Positions 32,973-47,900 are shown, counted from the stretch's first letter. The stretch: 64,000 bases of DNA from Acheta domesticus (GCA_031308135.1 JAHLJT010000631.1:7098764-7162763); one strand, 5' to 3'. Notes: generated from the sequence alone by a model not told the origin. Numbers and translations: made by a program.

Positions 32973-35900
32973 CTGAATTAGTTAAAAACAAAAATTAGTT
33001 TGTTTATTGTTTACTTTTTGTAAATATATTAAAAGAGAATTAAAAATTACTTTCTTATTCTTATTTCTAGAGAAATCTGAAATGTTAGGTTACATGCCGA
33101 GAACATGTTAAGTTTAAAACACGTTAGTATTCATCCTTGAAGTCTGGGGCTTCACTCATTATGGTGTTTTGACTTCATGACCCAGTAGATTACACTAATG
33201 AAGTATGTAATTCTGGGATCATAAACTTCACATTTTCCTTTCGGAATTGTTGTTTATGTTCATGCTTGTCGTTCTTTTACTTGAAGTTAATAATCATCAC
33301 AAACTTTTTAATGCTTAAGTTTTGTTACTTTGGTTCTAACCAAGAAAATATTTTTTCTTATCTTCTATTATAGTGTATTTTATCACAGAAATTGTTTGTT
33401 CAATTAGATGCATGCTATATTGCCTGAAGTCATATTGCCATTCAGTATGTATTATATTAATATTAATGTAGTACCTGAACTGTTATTGTGGTTTTCATCT
33501 TCAAAGAAACCTTGGTTATCAATTCCACCTAATGGATGAGAAGAAAGTAAATACATTAATCATGCAATAGTACCCTGACATGCTAAGTTGTTATTTTAAT
33601 TTAAATGTTAGTACCAAAACATTCACAAGCAAAGTAGTCTTTGGAGTAAATATTGTTATACCATTAGGTGTCCTGCTCACATAATGGCCACACTGTATAG
33701 CAGCCAAAGGTATGGGTGCAGTTTTACTTTTCAAGTCTTCTAGTGTTTCAAGGCAGTATTTAAATGTTGGCCGATTTTCTGGATTATAACTCCATGTTTT
33801 TAACATTAAATGGTGACTGTTTGATCAGAGAAAAACAAATTGTAAGCAGTATAAAATATAACCCTTGAATCTTTCACAGAAATAGACAAAACTAATATTT
33901 TAGAGAATAGTTATAGTGATTGATACATTATTTTATGTAATGAGAAAGTTTCAATAGGATTCTAAGTCTCTTATAAAAAAAATAATAATTATAATAGTAC
34001 ATAACAGATTATTGGATAAAGAGAAGAATTTGGGAAGTTGTGATGCTATAGCCCTGAGTTGGCTGAAACTAATTGAATAATAGTAATACACTAAGTATTA
34101 ATCACTAAGGTATTATTTTTTATAGTAACTGTGTTCAACTTACAGTTGGTCAGGACAATTGTTTGGACGCGACAAACGGCCTCCATTACGCACGTAATGT
34201 AGAACTTCAAGATTTGTGCGTGCTGGATATGGTTGTTGGCCCAGTGTTAAGATTTCCCAAATCAATACCCCAAATGCCCAAACATCAGATTGGCAGGTGA
34301 AAACACCATCAACCAGACTCTCAGGAGCCATCCACCTGTAACAGCATGTTCATTTGATTTACAAATCTCAAGTCATCTGTATATATTACAGAAGAAAATT
34401 TTTGTAAGTTATACAGATGGTTTTGTAAACCTTAACACATGTTAACATGAAATTCCTAGTAGTTCTAGGAAGCCTGAAATTTTAGGTTATGTTGTTACTA
34501 GTTAAAAAAGTGAAAATGTAAACATTTTGTGAAGAAACAAAACAAAGAACCACTTTCAACAATTAAAGAATTGCTGAAGTAACTCAGCATTTCCCAGCAG
34601 TTTGTCTATCGTAATTACATATTAGATGGGAAAGGGAATGAATTTATCTGAATTTTAAAAGGGAAGACATTTTATTTAAACCTCTATGTTTTACCCCATC
34701 ATGTTCCACTGTGTTCCACTCCCAAGAGGAGTGAATAAATTACTCTTGTCCTTGTCCACGCCACCACACCCAGCTTTTATCCTGTCCTGATCATGCCTCA
34801 CCTGCCCATCTTTTTGGCACTGTTTCGCCATAATTCTGAAACCTCAATTCATTACATATAATCAAACCAGGATAGGTGGCTCAGGGCATCAATTGATATT
34901 ACTACAGTGCCTCTGACCGGGAGGTCGTAAGTTCAAGTCCTGACTGTGGCAGGATTTTTGACATCACCTTGATAGCTGGGTGGAATTCAATCACTACCCC
35001 GAGAACAATTCTAAGCCAGCTGCTCTGATTGGTTCCTGCGATTAATACTAAGTGAATGTCAGAGCAGTACCTAACAAACGGGTCACGGATCGACTGTACG
35101 TGATCTTCCATTCACCCCGTCACTCCTCACCTCTTACTTACACACACCATGCATGCCAGGAGACCGATCGGGAGATTAGAGCTTGTCCAGGCTAGGGTGG
35201 TTCCCCACTAATGGGAGATACCTGGTTGGGGTGGTGCCCTGCTAGCCAACAGGTAGGTTGGCGGCAGATCTCACCATTCAGCAGGGGAAGATCACGTCAC
35301 CTCCCAAGGAAAAACGTGCGCTACTCTTTCGGGACTAATGACCTTAGCATTTGGTGTGCCCGGAATCATCAATCAAGCTTAGAGACACAAAACGATTTCA
35401 CCAAAAAGTACATAAAATATCGCTTATTTAATGGTCTGTATAAGCGTGCTATGGATTTTTATGGGATTTCAAAAGTTATTGCAGACCATACAAATATCCT
35501 TTGTAGGGACCTTTTAACTCAAAATGGAGCTGTCATATTTAAAAACTTTTTGCAAGCCTTGACACAGAATTAAAACTCATCTGAACCTTAGGAAAAGGTT
35601 GTTTTATGAACATGCATTTTAAGAATGTTTTACCTGACAGGTAGTAATCCTTCTCCTTCTTTTCTGTAGTAATCGTTTTTATAAATATCCCGTGCGAGAC
35701 CAAAATCTCCAATTTTCACTACTCGAGTTCGTGGATCTCCTGATGAAACTAAGCAGTTGCGGCAAGCTAAATCACGATGTACAAAGTGCATTTCTTCAAG
35801 ATAGCGGCAACCTTTGGCAACATCAACACACATAGTGACCAAGTCTAAAAGTGTCAGTCCTGATGACATGTACTGCAAAGAATCATATGTTAGATGAATT

Positions 35901-38900
35901 AGACAGAACATTTTATAAACCCACATGTTTTAGAAATGATATTATATCTTACTATTTGTGGGCGACTGGACCGCAAGTAGCTGAGCAAATCACCACTTTC
36001 CATAAGTTCCATTATAATGAAATTTGGATCATTATCAAGACAAACTCCTAAAAGTTGTAGAATGTGTTCATGTTTAAAGTTGCTCATTAGTTGGGCTTCT
36101 TTTAGAAATTCTGCTTTCTCTTGCTCTGTGGCCCCCTTACGAAGTGTCTGCAAAAAATGAGCTGATTTGTTTAGTTTAAAATTCAGTTGGGTTGTTCAAT
36201 TATTGAGAATTAACTATACCTTGGAGGGACAACTGTTTTTGAATAAATTGTAATGAAAATAAGATAAATGTAAGATAAATATAATAAATAATTGATTTAA
36301 AATTCTGAATGTGTTTTAGCAAGTCAATAGCATTTTCGTTGGGCATCATATAAATAGCATATTAAAATGTTAATTATAAATTACAGATCATATTTTTGCC
36401 ACCAACACACAGCTTTTATAAAATGCAAGGGCAGCATGAATGTGCCATGTTAACAATTGAAGGTCTTTTTCTCCTAAGACATCTAGTATTTATAACCCTT
36501 TGAAAGAGTGTTATATTGTATTTTATTGATTGATTAATGGAAAAGAAGTTGTGTAGTGATGTAAATCTTTAGTCATTAGAACATTTATTTCCAATATTGT
36601 GTGTAGTTGAAGAAAATATCTACAGAAATTTGTTTAAAAAAATTGAGTTTCATTAAGAGAACATGCATAAATTTTAAATTGCTGAAAATATTGAAAGCAA
36701 TTTAATTCTCACTTGTTATGACAAAGCTTATTAGTGTGGGTGTCTCATTTTAAAATTCATATCAATAAAATAGAACAAGCAACAAATTGTTTAGCCTCTT
36801 AGCTTACAAACGTAATTTCTCAGATCCATTTCAAAATTATCATCATAGTGAGATATCAGAAATAATGAATTTACCATTGCTTGAATTGTTACGAAAAGAA
36901 AGAGCTCTACAAATAGTGTATGAAACTTGAAATGATATTCTTATTTGACTGGAACTGTTAAATGAGTAGTCCTGTGTTTCAGAAAGAATTACAAGCTATC
37001 TAAAATCTTTTATTCTCAAAATTATAAATTTCTATGAACAAATAAATATGTCCTTATATTAATATAATATTATATTAATATTAATTATATTAATTAATAT
37101 TATATATTATGTTAATAAACTAAATAATAATAATTAATATAAATGTCCTTATATTATTTGTTATGTATATATAAATAATTTGTTATGTATAACTAAAATT
37201 GCCTATGGTTTTGATTAATTTTTGTTCTTTTTCTTTTCTTTTTTTAAAGAATCAAATATAATATTTGAAACTATAAAGAAATTATATCTTTAAATAAAGT
37301 AATTGAAATATTTAAAATTTTGGAATTGTAATGAAATACAAGATTTTAATCATTATCGTTTTAATGGTGGGACTAGACCTTAAAGTGCTTAGTGGATGCT
37401 TCTTAGACCCCATTTCATGATGTAAGAAGGGCAGGAAGGAAATTAAAAGGACCTCCCATGTGGTCTATGGTTTTTCCTTTTTCCTACAATCAGTACAGAA
37501 ACCATGTGTGCATAACAAATATTCATTCTTTAAAAGAGTGAAATCTGATCATAACCATAGTTGAATTCATTGTGAAATGAAAATTTATAATTGTGTAAAT
37601 ACAGTGTATGATTTGTCCAAGATACAGACATATAAATAAAGACGTTTTTATAAAATAAATTGGAAATTAACCTGAATTGTAGTAATTACCTGAAATGAAG
37701 CATCAGTAAATAATTTTCTCTATCTTGCCTTGCTTGTATTTGTATGTTGTTTATTTCAACTTCTTAGCAACAAGATTTTAATGATTCAAGTTTCATATCT
37801 TTGTTATAATGAAACAAATATAGTTTTTGCTTCAAGAGTCATTTACTCAATTATTAATAACAGAAACAAGTCTTCAAAAATGCAAGAATCATTTTGATAT
37901 TTTATTGAATGGTTATCACTTAAACACTACTCTAAACAATGATCATTGGACCATTTTTATTTCATTTAATGTTTATTTCAATTTCTTTAAATCTGTCATT
38001 CAGTAAATGTAATAATTGAGATGGTAATACAGTTTTCTTGTTGACTTTGCTGAAAGTAAAAGCATGAAATATGATTGTTCCGAAATTTTCAGAGTTACAT
38101 GACTGGTCCAATATTGCACTAATAATTCTAGTATTGGAAGAAATCATCTTGAGGGAAATCAAATTAAAGGCTTATGATTTATTTATTAAATGTCTTCTTG
38201 TTTCTGTAGTAAATTATGAGAGGCAGCCAGAAAGTAAAAAGTAAATTTCCCTAGACTGTGAACAAAAAGAAAAAACAATTTCATGGAAAAGCTTTCTTGT
38301 AGCATATACAACATATGATGCACTATTTTTCCCACCTTATCACCACTGGAATTCAGACTTTTGTCTGTGTAGTCAACATTTTATCCCTCTGTCATAAGAA
38401 GTCTGATGCTTGGGATAGGTACCAATGTTTGACAGCCTGTGTGATGGTGATACACACAATGCCAATCTAATGAGCATTATATGTATCACAGTGACAAGAG
38501 TTGCAGGTGACTGTCAAACATTAGTACCTCTTCTAGGCGGCAGACTTCTGTGACTTTGGGTTGACCCCACAATGTGACAAATGTCTCAATTCTGGTGGTT
38601 ATTTTTCTTAAAAATAGTGCAACATCTGTCAAATCTGTCTCAAAAAGTTTTTCCATGAAATACTATTTTCATTTTGTTGACAGTCTAGGGATCCTGATTT
38701 CTTTGATGTGCCTCATTTCATAACTTTCAATTTATAACTGGAAGGGGAAAAACATGAAAAAATAATCTGATCCACCAATATATTGTTTTAGCTTTTAACA
38801 TTAATTAAGTGTATCTTTTGTCTTGTAAAACAACTCTTCAATTCAAAAAATGTTTTCCTTTTTTTATTTATTTATGTTTTTTTGTAATATTTGTGGATGT

Positions 38901-41900
38901 CAGTTTAATGACTTCTGTTTCCATGCTGTGTTAAAACCATTTAGTATTATTTCTTTCATCCACAGAAAACAGTACATCAATTTTGCATTCATTTTCTCAT
39001 TTCCAAATTGAATAAAAACCCAAATTTCTTTTTCCCACTAAATTATTAAAATAACTTATCTCCTTAAGAATAGTTTTCTCCTCCAATTTTGAAATTTATA
39101 GTATTTAACTATATAAATTTTTCATTTATGTTCATTTATGCATCATTTATGTTTGTTCTAAAAATGTTAAAATAATTGTTGAAATTGCAGCTACAAATTT
39201 ATTAGCTCAATTGCAGGATTTGCTTCTTTGTTCCCAATAAAATTTCTGTTGTATTCCATCTTCTTTTAAGTATTGTCAAACATGGCTGGTGAACTTAAAG
39301 ATAATGCTAATTTTTTTTGTTGATCTAATAAACCATTTACTTCATAAGAATAATACTCAGTAAGAAGTCTCTTTTTTCTTGAGTGAAGTATTGTAATCTC
39401 ATTTGTAGTAATGAAACTGGATATTTTCCTTTTTCCTGTACAAATAAGAATATTTAAATAATGCTGAATATATCTTCCAACCAGGTGGTGTAGATGTTAT
39501 TGCACCCCCCCCCCCCAAAGAAAACTCTGCATGAGAGGTGCTTCTGTTTGTTTTTTGTTAATAAATTTGTTCTTTAAATGTTCATAATTATCTCCCTCAG
39601 TTCTTTTTCTGTTGCTGTCTCTTAAGATCCAGTGAGGATATAAAATGAAAATTGTCATTATGTCAATTAATTTTTTTGTGTAAAAGGTTAGGAAGAAGAA
39701 AATAGAATCATTTTTGTTAGTTGTGAAAGGTCTATATTTAATAAATAGTTATGTGAGCTCTTACAGGTTTATGTGTGATTGTAAAAAAACTTAGATAAAA
39801 AAAATATCATTTTCCAGAAAGACCCTTTAGAACTGTTTAGGCAATAAAATCAAAATTACATTCCTTGTCTTATGAATCATGAGAAATTCTTGAAACATTG
39901 CAAATAAATACATTTGAAAATTGGAAATGCTAATTCTTTATTTTTTTTCTTTCTTCTTTGAAATAGGTATTTTATTTGAAGGCAATATTTCAACAAACCT
40001 GTATCTTACAGTGTGTGTGAATTGGCAAAAGGAAAAAAGATTCAAAATTCTTCAAGAACACAGTTATCTATCACTCATAAATTAATTTATTCTCTTTTCC
40101 TGCTGCAGTAAAACCAACATATGATTTTGCAAAACTTTGATTATAAGTACAATTTATTGAATGCTGTTTATTGGAGGCTCTTCAGTTTATTGTTTCGATA
40201 CTCCATCTTTCAACAATTAAAATTTTGCAGAAATCAAAGGATTTTGGACATACTAATGGAAAAGGTTTTTTGTGTATAATTATTCATGGCATTATTACTA
40301 CTACTTGTTTTTCTGTTTTTTAATGAAGTGGTACCCTTAAACCATCATTTTGAAATACTCCAAACTTAAGTACATGAAATTTGCTCAAATTAAATAACCA
40401 TGCTAAATAAACAACTTAAAACTTTGGAATTTTCATGCAATGAAGGATTACTGCAAGAAAGAAAGTTCAATGATTCTCAGAATTTACTTCTTTCTTACCT
40501 TAATTGCTACTCGAGTTTCTGTATCTCCCATTCCTGCTAGATTTCGAGCTATGCCCTCAAATACTTCTCCGAAAGCACCGCTACCTAAAAATTTTGTTAA
40601 TGTGATCTGATCTCTGCGGATGTGAGGGAGCAAGGCTAATTCTGCATCTCCTGGTACATCTGGTGTCATTGTGTATAATGCATTGCTTTGCGACACGAAA
40701 TTTCCTCTTCTAGGCAATTCTCGTAAAGTTGCAAGTTCTACATCTGGTCCTCTTGTTGTTCCTCCTGTTACCACACTAGTAAGAATTTTCTTTTCTTTTT
40801 CTCTTCTCCGGAGAGCTGAAACAACAGAAATGTTATGAAAAATAAGTTTCTTAGAGTATGTGGACATCTTATGAAATATTAATTCATTATGTAACATTGT
40901 TATTAAAGATTCATTGATTCAAATGATTATGTAAAATCAAACTGGCATTAAAATGTTTAAAAATTATATTTTAACAAAAGAACCTTAGGAATTCATGGAT
41001 TAAACAAAAAACTAAAATGCAATGAACTGAGATTATGGAACTCAGATGACAAAAACAATCTTTAATCCATCAAATAAACAATCTTTAATCCACGAGAAAG
41101 ATTTTGAAATTATATTTGCAAATCACAGAATCAGCACAAGAAAAAGATATTTCCCTTTCACGATACTAGGAAAACATTATATTACAAAACGTTATTGCAA
41201 AATTATCCTTTCTTTACATAACTAAAACAAATAAAAGGGGAACAGAGAGGCAAGTAAATGAGATGCCTGAGATGCAGTGGTGGATCCAAATGAGGGGTAA
41301 GGCATCCTCCTCCTCCAAAGCCAGAAGAGTATTTACATTATGAATTAACATTTTTAGCTAGTTATTTAAAAAATTATTTTGAAAATCTATAGGCTGGTGA
41401 AGGGGAAATCTGAACTGAAAATATCCTCTCCCTATCTCCCAGAAACATTCTGGATTTAGCCCTGTTCAGGTCAGTACTAAAAGGAAGAGGAATCAAAGCA
41501 TGAAACAAGAAAATATAAAAGAAACCAAAAACCACAAATATCATTCTGGGCAATAAAATACTAAAAGGGCAAAGCCATAATTTAAGAATTAAACCAGACC
41601 ATCTCCCAAAACAGGCATTAAAATTCAAACCAATAAGAAAAGAAGTCAACTGAATAGAAATAACAAGAAAGAAGCCGTGAAAAGAACTGGAACATCTTAA
41701 TAGGAACTAACGACCACTGAAGAAAAGAGGACAGACCATTGGAAACCAGTCCCAAATAGTTGACGAGAATGATGATATCAGAAAAAATATGAATGACATT
41801 AAGCTTACATTAATTTACTCAGATTTTCAGTGATATTAGTTGAATAATATAACTGCTTAAAATTTGATAAAGGGTAGGTATTTGTTAAGTTTGAATCACA

Positions 41901-44900
41901 TACCATAAATGAAAGTAAGCATCCCCATAACACAAAGAACAAGAATTCCCACAGGAATGGAAATTCCTAGCACCACTGTGAGCTCCTGTTCCTTTGCAAG
42001 CATTGCTGCTTCTGTGAAGTCAAAGGATGCACTTGGAACACTGAATTCACTCCATCCGTACATATTACGGGATCTCACTCGAAATATGTATTTGCTACTG
42101 GAACTGAGATCTGCAATGATCCAGTAGTTGTCTGCAATATAAAATTAGAGGTAATAAGGTTTCTATCCACTAAATTCATCTATCAACTTATACACTTTAA
42201 AAATTTATGTATTTTCTATTATTCATCTGAATTCATTTTATCTTTGATATAATAATTGATGTTAAGTAATGTATTTGACAAATGGAGTTTTACCTGTGCC
42301 ATTGTAGTAAGATATCCATTCATATGATGGGTCTGGTTCTAATTCCATTGTATGATTTTCAGCACTTGCTGTAATTGTGCCAGTTTCTCTGCGATGTCTA
42401 CCTTCTCCTTGAATGCGACCTTCCAAGTTATACAATTCTAGATGGGCTCCATTGTCATTTGAGGGTTCCCATGTCACTTGATAAACATCTCGTCGCAAAT
42501 GCTGTACAACAGGCACTCCTGGGGGACTTGGCTTGTCTCCTAAAATAATGATGTGGGAACACAAGCATTGAGGCAAACTTTTGTTACTTGGTACATATGT
42601 TCTTCCCTAGTAATTAAAATGAGTAATGTATAGAAACATTCTAGTCCAATAAAACTTAATATTTATAATGTATCTAAATTATTACTGCAGAGAAATATAA
42701 ACAATTTATTCTCCACCTTTTTGATATTTTAAATTATATTATTGTGATAAATCGATTCATTCTCATTGGTTGAAAATTACAATTGTTTTATAATTATTTA
42801 TATTTCTGGTAAACAGTCCTGCTCAGTATGTCTTTTAACTTCACAGATCTTCCAATCTTTCTACCTGATATAATTAAAAAAGGCAATATATTGTCCTCCT
42901 CCAACACAGTACCAATGATGAAAGTATTCAATTTCAAGATATAAACAACAATTAGCTAAACTACTTTACAAAAGTTCTTCATGATCCACAGATCCTAAAA
43001 TCAGCCCTACAATGAAGTGCCCAATTATTTCTAAAAATGTTGGAAGTTATCCCTCATTATTGAACAACTAAAGTCACAAAGCTTACCGTGAGTTTCAAAA
43101 ATGAATCTCTCATCTGAAGGCCACAGATAAGGCTCAGAAGCTAGAGGATAAAAAAGCAAAAGATGAAAACTGTATTGATGCTTTGGCTGTAAATTAAAGA
43201 AACTGTAAGTCATTTGAGTGTTATTGGTAACGCCAAATGTCTTTCGTGAAGATAATTCCACACATTGTACTTCAAACCTGTAAAAGAAAGAGTGAAAAAT
43301 TATGTCAAAGATTAGAAATCTGGGTAATGAGTTGCCATAAAATGTATATGTATGAGTCATTTCATAGATAAAAAGTTATACCCATTGAGTGCAATATCAG
43401 GTAAAGGAGTCCATGACACACTGATCATGTAAGCAGTTTTATTGATCAATATTATGTCATCTGGTTCCGGAAAAGTTCTAACTCCTTGAGGTTCACTCTC
43501 AGAAAATTTACCGCTGCTTTGAGAATATGCCCGTACCTTGTGAAGAAATAAATCGAGTCTTTGTCACATAATATGATATGGAAAGAGATTCAATAAATTT
43601 ATGTGAAGATTCAAACACTTTCAGTATAACTATACATGGTCTATTAAAATAAATTTTGTCATACCGAGATGGAATAATTTTGACCAGGCAATAATTTGTT
43701 GAGTGTTGCACTGCATGTATCATCTTCATTGTCACTGCTAATAGAATATAATTCGTGTCTGCCAACAATTTGTTCTCCTTTTTGCCGAATGCCTGCTACT
43801 GTGCCTTCTGTACTCCAGTGTAATTCGTAGGACACAGCATGGTCATTAAATTGTTCTGGAGGTTGCCACTGAACTTTCGCTGTTGTTGGTGTCAGCACTA
43901 ATACTTGCACATCTCGAGGAGGAGAAGGAGCTAAAAGACAAATTTATTATTTGTTACATGATAAATCATTTTTGTTTTGTTTTGTTTCAAGTTATGCAAG
44001 TAAACAAAGAAGTCTATAAAATTTAAAAAAACGTATATTTTTAGACAGTATTGGACACCTATTAGTTTTCATATTCTCACTAGGGACCCTCCTTACAAGT
44101 ATATCAAAACTTTTTTCTTCTTTTCCCCTTTTTTTCTTTTTCCCCCCTTCCCTTCTTTTTTTCTTTTTCTTTTCTTTTTCCTTTTTACTTTCCCCCCCCC
44201 CCTCCATTGTTAAATAATACATGTAGAGGACTATGTGCGAAATTGTATTTGTTGATTTACTCTAAAAGTAGGTTAAACAAATTGTAGATGTTTGTCACAA
44301 ATGTATGCTGAATTCAAGGAAATGGACTGAGCACTGAGTGTTGGGCTGGCGCAATGAGGAGGGACATGACATGGCACAATAGTGCTCAAGGAGCAGACAG
44401 GAGGGGAAACAAATAACTAAATGCAGTATATGAAATACATAAAGCATTTTTTTAGAGGATTTTAATTAAAAAAATCAGGATAACCTAGCAAATGTAATTG
44501 AATATTGGAACTATGAATATTTTTTATTAATATAATAATAAAAGATCTGTTAATATGATAATAACAATAATAATAATAAATATTATTTTATTATACCTTT
44601 GTTGAATTAAATGTTTAAATAATTCTAAATATTTTGTCCTTATGAAGTCGATTGCTTTGTTTCCAAGCTGTGCTTCTGCCTTCACATTATTAAATATATA
44701 ATAATTGAATAACATGATTATCTTGTTGATACTAATATTATTATTATTAAATTATAAAATAATCGTAAAATAGTTTGTGCTGCTCAGAGAATTTACTTTT
44801 TGGAACCTTTTTAACTATGACTACAACCCTGGTTCATACAGTACACACTACATTAGCAAGTATATATCAAATCATAAAGTTGTAAGTTTCTGATACTCAG

Positions 44901-47900
44901 ATATATTTCTTAACACTGTATTTCATCTTATATTAGTATTACATAAATGTAATATAAATCTGTTAATTATCTCGTACGAGTCATGATGCAAAACATTATT
45001 AATTTAATATCTTCATTAAAGATTGTTTTAGTTGTACTAAAGCTATGAAAGGTAGAACACTTTCTGATTTATATTCATTCTTTGATTCCGTCATAACCAG
45101 TCAGGGCTTCTCTCTACTACTCAGACCGTTTTAAATGGGACTGACCATCATTTCAAGGTTTTGGAGGTACCCTTTTCAATATTAAACTATATACATGTAA
45201 TAAGCTACATATGATAAATAATTATTACTTTAAAAGCATTATTGGTCCTACCTCCTGCACCAGTGCGGAACACAACCGGTGACCCAATTTGTGGAATATC
45301 TCCCTGGAGATCACTATAGTAATTCTTTACAGCTATGTAAAACTTATAGTTGGTGAAAGGTCTCAGATTTTTTATTTCCATTATTTTACTGAAGGTGATC
45401 TGAAAGATGTAATATGATATTATGAATCATATTCAGTGAATTTTTTTAATTATTCATTTCATGTGGTGTAACTCACAGTTTTTGTGCATAAATTAGGGTC
45501 TGAAGAACAGTCGATTTGTTCATCTTGAGGAGAGTGATAAATAATATATTGTGCTGAAGCTAATGACATATTCACACATTCTTCTGGTCTCTGTGGCGCA
45601 GGTAATTGCAAAGTGACACTGTGTGCAGAGTGATGTAGAAGACTTAAATTTTCTAGTGACTGATGTGGAAGAAGACAGTGTGGAACTGAAAAATAGAAAC
45701 CAACTTCAGTACTTATTTCCTTTCACAAAAAAGGTTGGAATTGACATTAGAAAAAATCTGAAAAGTTATTTGAAGTTTTTACAGGTACATGCCAAGTAGT
45801 GTTGAAACTTTAATTTGAAAGTTTTATTATGATTAAGACAAAATGTTAGAGATTTACAGTTTTAAAATAGTACAAAAAGTGTTAAGAATCCTGCACCAAT
45901 TTAATTGATTTTCTTTTATTCTTTCATATATGTTCTCCTGCATTTTACTTATTAAATTAAAATTTAAAGTTAATTGGATTGTTCTTTTCATGAAAAGATA
46001 CCTGGATAGGGCTGCAAATGAGATCCTAAAGCTGTGATTCTCTGCACCCCTAAAACATCAACTTTTGTGACTGAATTTGCTAAACTTGCTACATCATCAC
46101 CATGGAAATCTTTGGTTACTGAATAAATCCTGCCCTCAGAAGCATTTGACCAATAAACCAGACGATGGTCTGCAGTAAGAGATGTTGGAGGTAATCCTGC
46201 AAATCAGAAATGTCATTAATTTTGGTGTTCATTTCACATAAAATACCTTGTACAGGCTGGTGGGAGTATCATTATTCAAAATAAACAGAGATGAGATTTT
46301 ACATCTAACTAGCAAAATATCCGGCATTGCCTGGGTTTTTTCATATCATTGTGAAAAAGAAAATGTATCCGTGTCTCTCTCTGTATTTGTTGCTTTCTAT
46401 CTGCTTCTCTGTGTCTCTTTATGACTGCCTCTCTCTCTCCCTCCTCTCCCTCTCTGTCTCTCTGTCTCTCTCTCTCTGACTGTCTGTCTCTCTCTCCCCC
46501 CTCTCTCCCCCCCCTCTCTCTCCCTGTTTGCCTCTCTCTGTGTGTTTTTGTCTGTCTCTCACGTGCACTTGTGCTGGGTCTCAACCCTCTCTCTCTCTCT
46601 CTGACTGTCTTTCTGTCCCTGTCTCTTTCTGTGTTTGTCTCTCTCTATCTCTGTTTGACCCTCTCTGTTTGCCTCTCTCTCTGTATTTTTGTCTGTCTCT
46701 CACGTGCACTTGTGCAGTTCTCCTGGGTCTCAACCCTGCGTCACATGGCAATGCTCAGCAACAATGAAGCCCAGATGGAGCACAGTTTGAATGGAAATTA
46801 AATTAAAATGAAGCTCAATTTTGTTCTGCAGCCTGCATAGTGGAGTTAGAACAGAATTAACTGCACATAAACCTTCTGGGTGAAAAAACAAGGTGAAGGG
46901 CCAACTTTCATAGAGATCAGTCACGTGATGTTGGAGTTTACCTCTTATACATATACTAACATCCAATTTTTATATACCACATAACATGGTATATAGATGA
47001 GATATAAAAAAATTATATTAATCCATCCAGTTCATTTTTAACTACCATGAAAGTGAATTCTAATATGTACTGTTTATTACTAATTTTCATGAAGGAATAT
47101 TCCTAAAACTAATCTAAATCTGAAATTAGTGCTGCTAGATAAATTTATCTTTGCAATGTAGGTATGTAATACATAAATATATAATGGTAAGAGTAATTCC
47201 ATACCTAATTCATTTTTTTTATTTATTTAACTTAAAACGCAGTTAAAAGCTTTATTTGACATATTATGGGGATGTTCTATACATGTTTTGTTAAATTCTG
47301 GAATCCCTACCCTAACCCACATTCAAGTTGAATTCTGAATTCAGATGGAAATAAGCATTTTTGGAAAGAGTTGATAAAATATTCACTCCAATGTAATAAA
47401 AACTATTTGCAAAGGCAAATCAGCTACAGATATGGCTATTATTCCTAATTTTGCACTTCATGAAGCAATCATCTTACCGACATGAGAACATAGAGAATAA
47501 CTGTATATTCCGAACCTAGAAACTTCTGAAATTTCCTGAACTCTAGAAAATGTGCATAGATAGCAAAGTTACATTTATATCCAGAAGCAGAACGATGAGT
47601 CATCTCACCATTTGCTTAAAGGAACACGGATATTGGATGAAAAACCTGATTGAGATGGGATCATTGACCCAGAAGCTGAGGAACAATACTTGTTACAAGC
47701 TTACTTAGTCTTTTAGAAGTATACAATCCAAATGATAACTAATACATTAAATATCATACCTGCATTGTTGGCATGAACCAGAATATTGCAGTGGCAACCA
47801 TGAGCATCTGCAACTGAAATATGCTGATCTTGGCCATGGACCCACAGTATTTTTGGAGCTTCTGGATTTGTTTGGTCCACAGCCATGGCATGGCCCACAA

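Noticed and set aside
34868..34950. tRNA gene
   Set aside because: A and B boxes are present but no cloverleaf acceptor pairing, and the segment continues into a multi-copy SINE body.
41275..41320. hAT left end (CAGTGGTGGATCCAAATGAG)
   Set aside because: A suggestive terminal sequence, but no matching right end or target duplication found within 1 kb.
46421..46801. ORF rich in Leu/Ser/Cys
   Set aside because: Translation of a CT-rich intronic tract.
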